Assembly: GCF_023856365.1 (NCBI RefSeq)
Contig: NC_064550.1
Coordinates: 19,531,629-19,595,628, forward strand
Source of the DNA: Brienomyrus brachyistius
Taxonomy: Eukaryota; Chordata; Actinopteri; Osteoglossiformes; Mormyridae
Reading direction: 5' to 3'
Length of the DNA: 64,000 nucleotides
Shown: positions 48,371 through 60,018 of the stretch, in pieces
Layout: each line of letters starts with the position of its first letter
How positions within the stretch are numbered: position 1 is the first letter of the stretch
Made by a program: the position numbers and the translations under genes
Notes under the pieces: model-generated
The model's input: the letters and a program-made list of their open reading frames with translations, nothing else
What the model was told of the DNA's origin: nothing
Databases searched by the model: none

Positions 48371-49827
48371 CAGACTAGTTACGAATGAGATGCTTTTGAT
48401 ATTATAGGCTAGAAGAAGATAAATAGATGAGATGGAAACCGGTATTGCTTTTACTAAATGAGTTCACAACGTGCTTGCGTGTACTTTTGTACGAGCTTGA
48501 TGATTGCTTGAACTCGAAAGGATAAAAAAAACGAAAATAATAAACAAATAGACAAACAAATAAATAAGACTAGTACGGGAAAAAAATAAAGCTTTCATTG
48601 TATTCTAAGAGGGAGGTGGTTTAATTTATCAACTTTAAAAAAGGACAAAATAAAATACAACTCAATGACAACAGTTGGCCTAGATGTACCTTCTAGTAAG
48701 TTTTAACTTCCCTGCACGACTGAAATATATTGTTGCAGATATTCTAGAATCGCCAAAAACGGCTCGGCTTGCATTAAAACCGTCGTCACATCATCATCAC
48801 TGTCACCTGTGAACCAAAGTAACCTGTTAGATCTTCAGGCAGCTTGTCTGTGACAGGAAAACTGTCAGCAAGATCAGTCAGTTAGACCACAGGGAAACCG
48901 TATTTCTTCATCATCGTAAATTTACGTAATCTTGTATTTGATGAATATCGTTATTGACGCTGCTACCAGTAATAGCGTCATGCCATGTCAATCATAAGTT
49001 ACATTTTTTTGGTAACATGAGATAGGGACAGCGTGTGGCTCAATGGGTTAAGCCTGTTTGCCTCCCCCACCCCCCCTTACTCTATGAAAAAGAGCAAGTT
49101 GAGGCAGACAGAAAGACAATTTTCCTACGAGGATCAATAAAAGTATCAATTATTATTATTATTGAGATGATAGTGAAGCATCGAAACTGTGGTGAAAAAT
49201 ATGTCACAAGATATGACATTTCGTAGGGGTGACTATTTTGAAGATACTGTAAAGAAAGCTTTGAAAACAAGGAATAACCAGGTAGACAGGAGGGCTGGGC
49301 TACTGACAGTCTGACGCAAATAACTGAGGTGTAAAATGTACTGAGCATCCTTGTTAAAAAACGTCACGGATTTTTCTCCGATAGGGTGGGGATGGTGCGG
49401 TCCACACTGGCAGTGCGCTGCATGACTTTACATGTTCTGTCACACACAAAGACACCAGGTGCAACTTGGTTCTTGGTGCAGTGGAAAAAGTCATTCAAAA
49501 TGCCATCCCAGGGGATTAAAACCAATCACCTGAAACTGTCACATAAGAGATTCGAGGCCAGTGTGCAGTACGTCGGACTGCAAGAACAATGAAATATTTA
49601 ATTCATATGCATTAGACAGATATGACGTCACACAATAAAGCCCAACCTTAGGGATGGGAGATAAAAAAAATTCAATATACCCAGTTAGACTGGTTTCTTG
49701 GTGTTTTTTGATTTGCTGAGTAGTTCCAGTTATACCAGTTCTCCTCTACGCTCCCAGTTTCAAATGCTGCTCTCCTGTTTGCTCTATTCTAACTCGAACT
49801 AGCAGAGACAGGTGAAGTTCAAAGACC
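47526..49827. other. Intergenic space between divergent cbl and upk2
   Basis: The first 850 bp is the cbl CpG-rich promoter. Beyond it lies A/T-rich unique sequence, a tRNA-like SINE head fragment (49025-49065) and the upk2 proximal promoter. No exon is seen. Confidence 0.6.
49623..49630 (+). promoter_or_regulatory. Perfect CRE palindrome (TGACGTCA) upstream of upk2
   Basis: An exact TGACGTCA, the consensus for CREB/ATF factors, sits about 198 bp before the upk2 start codon. Its position fits the proximal promoter, but a single 8-mer may occur by chance and no conservation data are available here. Confidence 0.4.
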
Positions 49828-50461
49828 ATGCAGACGCTCAGAATCGCCGTGTTTGGGGTGCTGTTCACCTTGGCCTACGCAAGTGAGTCTCCGTTCTTCT
49901 TATCAGCTATTGTGGTTAATCGCTGCTTTCGTTAAATCGCTACAAATACCGCAAAACAAAAGGTGACATAAGGTCTCGACTGAGTTCTTGTATCGTCAAA
50001 GTGCCAGATAGGTCTGTTTTAAAACTGGGTCTAATTCTAAAATCTGACTGAGACTCTGTGTGTGATCAGATGTATTGAATCATTTGATATTGCAGATTTT
50101 CCTTTGCAACTCGTCAACGCCTCAAGTGTGGTGACTGCGGCGTTCACAGACTCCGTGCTCCTCATTGTACCGCCATGCACCTTTGCGGAACAGATGGCCT
50201 CTTTGACTTACCAGAACACGGCCACTAAGGAAACTGGTAAGGCAGAATAATTATTAACTGATTCTTACTTGTCTCAGCTACAGTCACAGAGAACAAGTAA
50301 ACAGTTATATAATAATAATCAGAGGATAGTTCCAGGCCAAAATTTAGTTTCAACCAACCAGTTCAGTATTCTGTGATTGTGACTTTTTATACTCAACTGA
50401 TTGGTTGAAACAAAATTTTGGCCTGGATTTTTACTCTCTGGACCTGGACCTATCTACCTCA

Positions 50462-50504
<43 letters not shown>

Positions 50505-52635
50505 TTTAGAGAAAATATTGATGTAATACCCATTGCATTGTTCTATCCTTTCACTTATGTTAACAAAGTTCAACAACTGTGAATACTTATAATTATTTGT
50601 CATATTGTGTAACATTAACTGACGCTTTGCTGCTAATTTGTCTGTCAAAGTGAACCTGCAGAACGTGTTTGCGGTTCCTTCATGTCGGAAAAGAAGGGAC
50701 CTAGTGGTGGTTTCTCAAAGCAATGGTCAATCTATAAGTAGCCAGTACCTTGGGTATCAGGTCAACAACCTTGTCAATGGCACCCAATACAGGTCAGCAA
50801 ATCGACGCGAGTGGTGAGAGTGCATGTACAGTATGGGCATAATGTTTTAAAATTTCTATTGCTGATATATATATATATATTACCATTACTGTGACTGACT
50901 GAACTTCATTAATTGGCTTGTGTTTTTAATAGGCACTTTATTTATACACACTTTGTAATAGCCGAATGGAAACTGTAAATTTAATTTGAAAAGGAAAAAA
51001 AATGTTTTGTTGCTAGTTTCAACTTCTGAAAGGTGTGTGTCGTCCTTATCGGCAGCTTTCAGTACACAGTGGGGAGCAACACGAGCGACGTACTGCTAGC
51101 CAGCACAGTACAAGGTAACCGGGGTTCACTGCTGGGGTTGACGCAGCACAACTATTTATGGGTTTCAGTGTGAAATGGGGTCGCTGTCACACCTTCGCGG
51201 CGTCTTATTATTGGAGGCTAAATTTTCTAGTGAATAAGACGGGATCACAGGGATCAAGAAGTCTGAAGCAGCTACGGGTGCAGGCAGCTAAACTCGCTCG
51301 CGGGGGAATGTATTTGTCATTACGACGGTGGGCATCAGGTTGTGATTAAGAGGGGGCTTTGGAGGGGGGGGGCTGAGGCCTATTATAGTCTATGCAGAAT
51401 AAAGCTGGGTTACACACTGCACTGAATTCCAGTACGTTAAAGGACAGATACACTTATTCACTCAACAGCTGTATATGTAATACTACAGTGTTGGGCATTT
51501 CAGGTCCAGTAGCTACGAATCCAAACCAGGATTTTGTTTCTACCAACCAGCTGAGCATGAAGAGTCACAGTCACAGAGTAACTCACCAGGGAGTAGAAAC
51601 CAAATCATGGTCTGGATTCGTATCTTCTGGACCTGAAATGCCCATGTTCGGCAGGCAAAAATATTTTTAAATGATCTTCATGTTGGTGTAAAACTGTGAT
51701 ATTATGCCTGTCAGACTGTGTTACTATCAGAGTAGTTTCAATGCCTGTGTTAAAGTCATCACAGTGTTTACTGTGACCATCCAATAGTCAGCCATCAGCA
51801 CACCATGTTTGGCTAATCGACACCTCATCAAATAATTTATTAATTTATTAAATAATTAATTAAATGAGCTGGTGGTGAAATTTAATGAATACATGGAATA
51901 GATGGGGTGCCCCTGAGAGGGCGTTTGGGACCTGAAGTGGGTCTGGACTGACTGGCTGTCATGCGGGGCTTTTTCCCCAGGTGGTCCGATGGGATATGGG
52001 CCTGCAAAATTTATCCTGGGCAAGTCGATAAGAAGATGATTAACTTTTTGGAGAAGAGTAGAAGTTTTTTATTGTTTTTGCACTAGCCTACTATTCATTA
52101 GCATATATTCTAATGTATTTTTTTTTCCAAAGACAATATACACTTAGTATGAGTTTATGTATGTATGGTGCAGTGGTGGCTTAATGGTTAGGGACGCACA
52201 CTCGTAATTGAAAGATTGCAGGTTTGAATCCCTGGCCAGCAAGGCACCGCTGAGATACCCTGAGCAAGGCCCCGCCCCCACGCACTGCTCCCCAGGCGCT
52301 GAATTAGCTGCCCCCTGCTATGTCACGAAACCCACATATGGGTTAAACGCAAAGGACACATTTCGCTGTTGCGCACTGTGGCTTGTTAACAATGACCTCT
52401 AAAATTCTAAATGTATCTGTGAATGCTTTGCTCTCATAGCCTTTCTTTTCCCCCGATGATTTAACATTGGCCACGTTTTCTTTGTCTCACAGCAGCCCCA
52501 TACAGCACCATTTATGACGGCTTGCCGGCGCGCTCTGGCGCCATGGTGGTGATAACCGTCATCCTGGTGATCACCATATTCCTGCTCATCGTGGGCTTCG
52601 TGCTCACTATCATATATGGTCACTGCATGAAATGA
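49828..52635 (+). CDS. upk2: Uroplakin-2 precursor
   Basis: Uroplakin-2 is a type I membrane protein that pairs with UPK1A in plaques of the urothelial surface. Exons: 49828-49882, 50096-50236, 50651-50792, 51056-51114, 52493-52635; phases agree and the product is 179 aa (human 184). Visible parts: a signal peptide (MQTLRIAVFGVLFTLAYA); an N-glycosylation site N-A-S near residue 26; PPC followed by a second cysteine in FAVPSCRKRRDLV; and a C-terminal transmembrane helix about residues 149-175 (MVVITVILVITIFLLIVGF) with a very short tail ending CMK. The RKRR at residues 78-81 matches the furin site (RGRR) that releases the human prosequence. MVVITV and YQVNNLV-G-T also match human UPK2 as I remember it. 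The start is the first ATG in a good context followed by a hydrophobic leader. Exon 5 has a tandem CAGCAG acceptor that could drop one alanine. Confidence 0.93.
50326..50450. mobile_element. Foldback element in upk2 intron 2
   Basis: CCAGGCCAAAATTTAGTTTC and AACCAACCAGTT are mirrored by AACTGATTGGTTGAAACAAA and ATTTTGGCCTGG around a short centre. Confidence 0.8.
50461..50504. repeat. (AAT)n microsatellite
   Basis: About 14 units directly after the foldback element. Confidence 0.95.
51492..51644. mobile_element. Foldback element in upk2 intron 4, same family
   Basis: TGGGCATTTCAGGTCCAGTA and CGAATCCAAACCAGGATTTT are mirrored by CATGGTCTGGATTCG and CTGGACCTGAAATGCCCA. The centre contains AACCAGCTGAGCATGAAGAG. 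Confidence 0.8.
52165..52390 (+). mobile_element. tRNA-derived SINE in upk2 intron 4
   Basis: A box-like TGGCTTAATGGTTAGGGACG, B box GGTTTGAATCCC, then TACCCTGAGCAAGGCCCCGC, GCTCCCCAGGCGC and a tail with GGGTTAAACGCAAAGGACAC and TTTCGCTG. The layout is that of a full-length fish SINE. Confidence 0.8.
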
Positions 52636-52952
52636 GTGATTACAAACATTGAAACACATTTAACACTTGCTTTAAAAACAGTTTAAAACATGTCACGAAC
52701 CTTACGACGAACACATTTCTACAATAGCCGCATATTTCATTATGTGTTAGATCTAAATTAGACCTATTTGTATTGGCTACATGCATTTTTAAGCAGATGG
52801 GAAAGCATGCAATACTTTACTTTTTGTTAATTTGCATTTGAATTGTTATGGAATGTGCATAGAATAGATATTTTACAATACTTGTATAATATATTAATTA
52901 TATATGTTTATTCTTCGCTTTAATTTTGCAAATGTGTCGGATTTAAATCACC

Positions 52953-52958
52953 AATAAA
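52953..52958 (+). terminator. upk2 polyadenylation signal (AATAAA)
   Basis: AATAAA lies 318 bp after the upk2 stop, with T/G-rich sequence following at 52976-53010. It gives a 3' UTR of roughly 340 nt. Confidence 0.65.
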
Positions 52959-53391
52959 CCTTTAACAGTTAATACTGGTTCTTGTCTTGTGTTGCCATAT
53001 ATTTGTAGGTGTGAAATCCCGATACTCCTCAACAGCATGGCAGCGATTAACAGTGGTAACTGCGTACAGTTGTGATTTAACCGGTACTTAATTTATAGAA
53101 TTTAATTATCTGCCAAATATCCACGAACATGTCTCTAATGAGGCATTTATCATTAGTGAATTGTAAAAATAAAATCGTTTTGCGTAACGCAGCTGACTGA
53201 ACAGCAATTAGTCGCAATTACGAGTCTGACCATGAAAACTATGTTCAGCTGGTAAAGTCATTTCAACGTAAAAATGCTCCGTGCGTTTTAACTTGCTGCT
53301 TATAACAAAATTACTTGGGCCTGACTGAAACAAAACATCGTATGGCTTTTTCTTTGGGCTTAGAATAAGCGTTAAGGGAAACGGTGCCGAA

Positions 53392-55529
53392 ATGTTTCTG
53401 CAGATTCAAAACCAAAACAATTTTCTTAATCTGCATTTAACAACCTGTCTGAGTGACTGGGATATGAACGAAGAAATCAAACTAACCACGACAACAGATC
53501 AATTTTACCAGGGTAAGAAGGGAACCCGATTTAGCTGTAATAGTGAAATATTTACGCGTTTGTCCCTTTTTCGACATTATCTATGTGCATTTAAACACCT
53601 TCCTCAACTTTCTCTCAGACGAAAAGCGCAATGACCATTACTTAGTGCACTGGCACTACGCCCGAAGCTGCAGCCGCGTCTCCCCGGAGGGTGACGCCGC
53701 GCCTCAGTCACGCTACGACACGGAAGGTGCGCTCGACCCTAGACGGCTTGCATGTCACCCTCTGAACTTAAGCCACTGTTAGATGACCACTCCAGTGTGC
53801 AGGGCTGCTAACTTTGCTCAGTTGGCTGGAGTAAGATTTTCAATTCGAGACGAGTCTGACAACATTTACATGTATGAACGATGCGCGATCGTTGGCAACC
53901 CAGTACATGTGAGCGCCGCGGTCTGGGTCTACAGGGTTGTTCAGTCAAAACCGAAGTAACCTCAAATGAACTTTGCATATTATGGCCGCCTTACCAGGGA
54001 AATCGTGGTATTTGTTCAGAACTTGGTAAATTTTGAATTTTTTTTTTTTTATTACTGAAATGCATTTTTTTTTCAGAATCTCAAGTCCAGCCAAGCTTAT
54101 GGTTGATGGTAAACCCTACTATAGCGTGTCCAATCAAGTACCCCAAACATGTGTCCAGTACTCCAGCATCCATTTCACCAACACTGGAGTGTCCCCCAGG
54201 TCCAGCTGTCCCCTCCCACAGCCCTGTCACATACAGCCACCCACCGTCTCCAACAGAGGAATCCTTTCTTGCTTCTTCATCCAGCGAGTACCTGGTGCGT
54301 AACTGTGCCGAGTCTAAATTTGCATTCGTTGCTGTCAAACTTTGTTTTGTGGCGAGCCTTAAAAGCAAAAGGTACATCAAGTACTGGAGCCAGCTAAGTT
54401 GGTTCTAATACTGAGACACTACTGAAGGACCTGATTTTCTGTATTGGGTGTGTTAAATTAGGGCTGCACTGAAGCTCTGCAGGGTGGTAGATCTGCAGGA
54501 GCAGGGTTGGGTGACCTTGGCCAATAGGGTGTATGAACAGGTACAGCAATTTGGAAAGTGATAACTAAATGGAATGATGCGTCTGGATCGTGAGTAGAAA
54601 CCTGACTTGCAGATGTGGACGTTCTGCATTTGAGCCTGTGAGCTTGGAGGTCCTGCCATCCCACCAAGTCACAGAACATCTCCAATCATGCGAATCCTGG
54701 GTGGGCGGGGTCACTTGCTCCTTCCTAGTGTTGGAAACCCAAACCTATGGCCTTGAAGTGAATTCATGTCATGAAGTCTTTTTAATTTTGGTCGGCTCAG
54801 CTTTGGTTAGAGTTTGCACTCTCTACTAGCTAACAGACGACGATGACGCGTCCTCTGTGGACGTCCCGATTTGCCGGAAGACACGACTGCCTAAGGACAG
54901 GGTCCGGAAGCTGGGCTTGGCCCAAAGCAAACGCCTGCAGCGAGTGCTGCAGGAGAGCAACAACCTGAAGAGCGGGGCGTGGCCTCGGCCACCTGTCAAC
55001 TACTGCATCCTCATCGCCATGGCGCTCAACAGCAGCCGTGCGGGCAGCCTCAACGTACAGCAGATCTATAACTTCACCCGGTATCGGTCATTTCTCACTT
55101 TGGAACATGTGCTCGGAGTTTGAGGTTCTGTTTTTCAGCCTTAATTCCCCCCCCCCCCCCCCCAGAGAGCACTTCCCCTTCTTCCAGACGGCTCCCGATG
55201 GCTGGAAAAACACCATACGACACAACCTCTGCTTCAGCAACAGCTTCACAAAGACTCCGCAGCAAGTGTCAAGCGAAGGTAAAAGGAAGTCTTGCCTGTG
55301 GCACTTGACCCTGGATGGGCGGCGGCGTCTGCGGGACGAGATACAGACACTCACGGGGGAGTCATTCCGAGTTCTGAAGCGCAGCATGAACAACCCTGGT
55401 GAGCTGCATTTCGTGTTCTGAGTGTCTCAGGAGCATTAAATGTATCCACCGCTGTTCGGTGGCTGTTGGGTTTTTACACAGCTGTGCTTTTCTCCTCCAG
55501 ATATGATCCAGGCTCTGTTTAATCTGTGA
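53392..55529 (+). CDS. foxr1: Forkhead box protein R1
   Basis: FOXR1 is a divergent forkhead transcription factor expressed in germ line and early embryo. Exons: 53392-53512, 53619-53726, 54077-54294, 54830-55080, 55166-55398, 55501-55529; all phases agree and give 319 aa (human 292). Exon 3 holds the FOXR-specific PSLWLMVNP block (human PNLWMWVNP). Exons 4 and 5 hold the DNA-binding forkhead: WPRPPVNYCILIAMAL, LNVQQIYNFTR, then EHFPFFQTAPDGWKNTIRHN, with the recognition-helix motif IRHNLCF and CLWHLT downstream. The last exon encodes DMIQALFNL, matching human DVMPFLFDL at the extreme C-terminus. The start at 53392 opens the longest in-frame reading (MFLQIQNQNNF). A later ATG at 53464 is possible, so the N-terminal 24 residues are less certain. 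Exon 2 is supported only by phase and splice sites. It lies tail-to-head between upk2 and cenatac. Confidence 0.92.
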
Positions 55530-55758
55530 CTGATTACGTCCCGTAAGCAGCTGGATGGTGGAAGACGGAAACTAGCTGGAAAAGCGAGACCAGTCGTTAG
55601 ACCGCAGTCGAGAAACGCAAACGGCTAACGAGTGTTAATTACATCTCAGCAGAACATTTTCTTTAAATTATGGCAAGTCGATGTGTGTGGGGTTTTTTTT
55701 TTTCGTGGCGATCATATGGACAGACTCATTGCGACGACTATTGTTGCCTTTCACTGTA

Positions 55759-55764
55759 AATAAA
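55759..55764 (+). terminator. foxr1 polyadenylation signal (AATAAA)
   Basis: AATAAA occurs 230 bp after the foxr1 stop and about 300 bp before the next gene's start codon, so the 3' UTR is short and the cenatac promoter must sit in the remaining gap. Confidence 0.65.
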
Positions 55765-56059
55765 CGCACATTTTCGGAAACCGGACTTGGGCATGATTTG
55801 TGACGCTTCATTCTAGCAACAAGTACCGGAGGCTGACATTGCAGTAATTCCTCCAAACCGCCAGAGGGCGATCAGACAAGTCAGTTCCTTTCATACGGAA
55901 GTTGAGTCCGGCGCTTATGACCAAAGAAGAGATGGAAAATAAACACCCTGCAAAGAAATTGGTCTCTTCAGTTACTGTCTTCTAAGATTTTCCAGGTTCT
56001 AGCGCTAAATTATATAGCCGCGCCATGCGAGGGCTGTAGTTTACGAGCCGGCGGAACGT

Positions 56060-59000
56060 ATGGCGGTGTTTTACTGCGCTGTGTGCAGGCAGACCACCTT
56101 CGCGGGGAAGAAGCACATTTACAGCAAAAGCCATCAGGCCAAACTGAAGGTTGTCCTGGTCAAGTTTCTGGAGAAGGTACGGTGAAGGTGACAGGCCGCT
56201 TCTGAATCGGGAAGGGGGATCCGGGAGGGATGTAACGGCGGCGTGTCCGTGTCCGGTCGTAGGTGAAAGAAGCGCGCCGGGCGCTCAGGTCGCCGCGGGT
56301 GGAGAAGCTGGACGCCACCGAGCACCGGCAGACCTTCTGGTGCTACTGCTGCGGGTTGGAGGTGCAGAGGCACGTGACCGACGGCGAGCTCACCGTGCTG
56401 TGCGCGGGCCTGCTGGAGCACATGGCGACGTAAGCAAGGCAGCTCGTTTAAACCCTATAAATACGGATGTTGCTCTAATTTTACATCCCCTTGTCATTGT
56501 GCAAAGTACAACGAATTTTTGCAGCGGTCCAAACTGTGCATTCAAATATAACATAGCGAATAAAAATATCTTTATTACTAGAGTGCAATACAGAAAATTT
56601 CAGTATGAATACTATTAGACATGACATCACACAGGACATAAACCATGTATGGGACATGAAATACAATAAGAGCTATTGCACTGACGATACTGCATAATAT
56701 TGGTATTAACTCAGAAAAATGTCATTGGTGGTATATGTACTCATTGTGGTGTTGCATCTCCTACAAGGTGCAGTTAAATGTAAACATTTGTAGTGTCGTA
56801 TTAAAGTGACTGAAATGAGTGATAGGAGCAGACAGACCCACAAGTCAGTGTTTGTGTTCAATTTGCGTATGGTTCTGCAGTAAAGGCCGTTTTACTAATG
56901 ATGTTTGCATAGGTTGGGTGCAGAAAAGCACATCTTGCTTACCTTATGTATTAACATGTATCTGATGCACAAATATCTATTTTGTGTACCTTATTCCGTA
57001 CCAACAAACCGCTTGTGCAAAGGTGCACAGTGCCTGTCTTGTGAATTAATTGCATTGCTCTCCCGCTACTTCCCCCATGCTAGTAGCTTGCGATTCTTCA
57101 CGTAAATCCCCAGTCCCCTCTCGTTCGTTTTTGTTTATTTATATATTTTCGCGTTTTCCGAGTTAAAATCCGATTTCGTGATCTGCTTCTGTTCCAGGCT
57201 GGATCACAAGAAGAACACAAACAAGTTTTGGTGGGACAACAAAGCGGACCCCAAGCTGAAAGACAAATTTTTAGTGACGGCAGAGGAGATTGAAAGGTGC
57301 TTATTAATCCATCCGTCATTTAATAGTCAAAGCATCAAGTGCATAAATCCTAGATATGCTTACATGTTGTTTTTTTTCCAGGTTTAAAAGCGCAGTTTCC
57401 AAAGCCCTAGATGCCTTTGAAGAAGAGGAGGACACACTGTTGAAGCAGGTGCTGGTTTTGCCAGAAGCGGATCTAAAATATTTTGGGTTATCAGGGTGAC
57501 GTTGAACTGCTTTTAACGAAGGGGCTTCTTGTTATAGCAAGCAGACATAATCAGGGCGCAGGAGCAGCACCGACAGGAAGTCCTGCAGTCCCTATTAGAG
57601 GTTGGTTTTCCCAGGATGCACCTGAGCAGTATCCACATCTAAGTGAACAAAGTGTTTGCCCCCCCCCCCCCCCCCCTTTTTCCATGTTCTTCTTTTGGGT
57701 TGAGTGTTGGGTTTCGAGTCCCGCCTGAACATGTCTCGCGGCGTGCCGGGGTGGGTCAGTGCATTTGGGGTGGGGAGGACCTCGAGGCCTCTGTTGATCT
57801 TTCCTGAATCAAAATCAGCCGGAGCCAGAGCCGGCGTCGTCGGGATCGGGCCAGCAGGAGGCGCCAGAGGCGGCACCTGGGTATGAGTCACCGTCTCTGT
57901 CTGGGAGCTTCATCCTACATGTGTGTGAGAAACCCGAAAGACTGACATGCTGCTATAAAACACCCCATCTGCTTACTAAGAAAGGTAGCAGAACTGCTTT
58001 ACTGAAGCTTATTTTAGTTTTCTTGGAATGGCGTTACTCACAACCATTATTTCTGTTACAACGAGCCGGTGGAATGATCGCGCGAGGATTGACACGTGAC
58101 ACGTGACACGTGACACGTGACATGCACACGTACCATAAACAAGCTGTTTGTGCACTGGTGACGTCGCCCGCGGTGACGCCCGGCCGAATGGCCTTTGTGT
58201 TTCCTGCTGACGTTAACAGTGTCACGCCGGGTCCCGCCTCTGGGAGCAGCTCTTGCCTCGGGGCCCTGGGATTAATGGAGGAGGTGGAGCCCTGCTGGAT
58301 GGCCCCTCTGGAGCGAAGCCATTGGCCAGAGCCGGAGACTAGCCTGACTTTCATTGGCTACCAGGTGAAAAAGCGGTTTTCTTAATTATTTTAAATAAAT
58401 CTGATTGGTTTGCTTTTGTGATAGATTACTTATATTTATAAGCAGTAATTTAATCGCTGTTATTTGTTTTTTGTTTATATAGGATTCTTCCGTTTATGGC
58501 AATATCCACACAGGTAGGCCGGGGACTATAGTGTCTTTGAAGAAGTCTGTCTGGCTATTGCCTGCCGTCTCCATGGCTGATGACGTGTCATCGTTGGTGT
58601 CCCCCAGGTGCTATCCCCCCTTGGCTGCTGGACGACCCCCAGGAGGGGACCTCCAATGGCACAGTGCAGGAAATCGGCCCCTCCCACCAGGAGTTCCTGA
58701 AACACAGTAAAAACTGTTTTTTCCCTCCTGCCCATCCTCACACACAGTCTGAGGTCGTAGGGCTGCTTGGGTTTCCGGTCACGAATCAGAAGCCTGATTT
58801 ATGCGGGTACCACTAAGAGTGGCTACGGCAGCTGCTGCACGCTGGCTCCTCATTGGCTGCTTGTGGCCCTTCCTGATGATGTGAGAAGCAGGAGCTTGTT
58901 GCAGGGGGGGCGTCTCACTTTCACCTCCCTCCCACAGAGGAGAAGGAGAAGCTGAAGAAGCTTCCAGCAAACCGCGTAGGGGCCAACTTCGACCACACCT

Positions 59001-59352
59001 CTCAGACTGATGCGAACTGGCTTCCGTCCTTTGGCCGGGTGTGGAACAGCGGCAGACGCTGGCAGTCCAGGTGCCCCCCCCCCACCCCCCCCCCTAGATT
59101 GACTCGTGGTCATATGAGGCTTTGACTAAAGCTAAATTTGTGTTTGACTGCACGTACTGTACTCACAAGGTTCGCTATTCGTAAGGTACTATTTTTTTCT
59201 TCTGACCTCATTTTCACCCACCACTAACCACTTCGTGTTTTGCCCACTCCAGGAACCAGTTCCGGGAGGAGGAGGGGCAAGCAGGCAGGAAGGCGAAGAG
59301 GCGCCGAGTTTGGGCCAAACTGGGGCAGAAGCCACAGAAACCACCGCAGTAA
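56060..59352 (+). CDS. cenatac: Centrosomal AT-AC splicing factor (CENATAC, CCDC84)
   Basis: CENATAC is a zinc-finger component of the minor (U12-type) spliceosome needed for AT-AC introns. Exons: 56060-56176, 56263-56429, 57198-57296, 57382-57448, 57538-57600, 57819-57880, 58220-58364, 58483-58513, 58608-58706, 58938-59070, 59253-59352; phases agree, 360 aa (human 332). The N-terminus has a matrin/U1-like finger, [10 protein letters not shown]...H-x5-H. A second Cys cluster ([13 protein letters not shown]) follows. Family blocks line up with human CCDC84 in order: [44 protein letters not shown] and [14 protein letters not shown], then [17 protein letters not shown] near the end. The C-terminus is more basic and shorter in similarity. 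Exon 6 (acidic, PEPEP) and exon 7 upstream of SLTFIG are weakly conserved and assigned on phase. The middle introns carry a C-run and a 7-bp tandem repeat. Confidence 0.95.
58092..58123. repeat. Tandem GACACGT, four copies, in cenatac intron 6
   Basis: Four head-to-tail GACACGT units create four overlapping-register CACGTG E-boxes. Confidence 0.9.
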
Positions 59353-59458
59353 ACACCCCCACCCCTCCCGTGGGGTTGTAGATCAAAGCGAGTCTGAATG
59401 TTTAAAAGCAGCCCTAACTGGCATTGTGGCAGCCTTAAAGGCACACCTGTTGCTTGCT

Positions 59459-59499
59459 ATTAAATATGCAGGTTGACGCAAATATTTGCAAGAATTAAA
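59459..59499 (+). terminator. Candidate cenatac polyadenylation signals (two ATTAAA)
   Basis: ATTAAA occurs at 59459-59464 and again at 59494-59499, 107 and 142 bp after the stop codon. Either would give a short 3' UTR. No AATAAA is closer. Confidence 0.45.
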
Positions 59500-59880
59500 C
59501 CAGTGCCCCCCCCCCCTCCCAGAACGCAGAACAGAAGCTGCCCTGGGGAGTCTTAATGTACCTTTTTTTTATTTGCCTGTGTGCCCTGAGTCGCATGGTT
59601 ACTCATTATCGCACATGGGGCACTTTGCATAATTGCAGTGAATTTAAGACGTGTAACTGGTGGCATAGCGCAGTCACCAGTGACACATCTGTTTCTGTAT
59701 TTAATGCCTTTTGCTTAAAGTTAATAGTTCATTACGTCTGCGGTGGAACTGAAAATGCATCCAGGGGGAGCAATTAACTCATCGCTGTGTTTTTACTGCA
59801 AACACAATGTAACAGTAAAAGATTAAACAAGCATTCTTTTGTGAGGTCTGTTTTTTTTTTTTTAAAGTGGCAGCTGTTTT

Positions 59881-60018
59881 CAGTGCTCCAGGATTCCCAG
59901 TACACATTTTTGCTCCCACCTGAACCAAGTATTCGGTGTTCTTGATTGGCTGGGAGCTGGGAGGGAGCAAAACTTTGGACTGTCTTCGGGTCCCAACGGA
60001 CTGGATTGAGAAACACTG
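59881..60018. mobile_element. hAT-like foldback MITE downstream of cenatac
   Basis: Starts CAGTGCTCCAGGATTCCCAG and ends GGACTGGATTGAGAAACACT; inner arms TTTTTGCTCCCACC and GGGAGGGAGCAAAACTTTGG are inverted copies. Confidence 0.75.
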
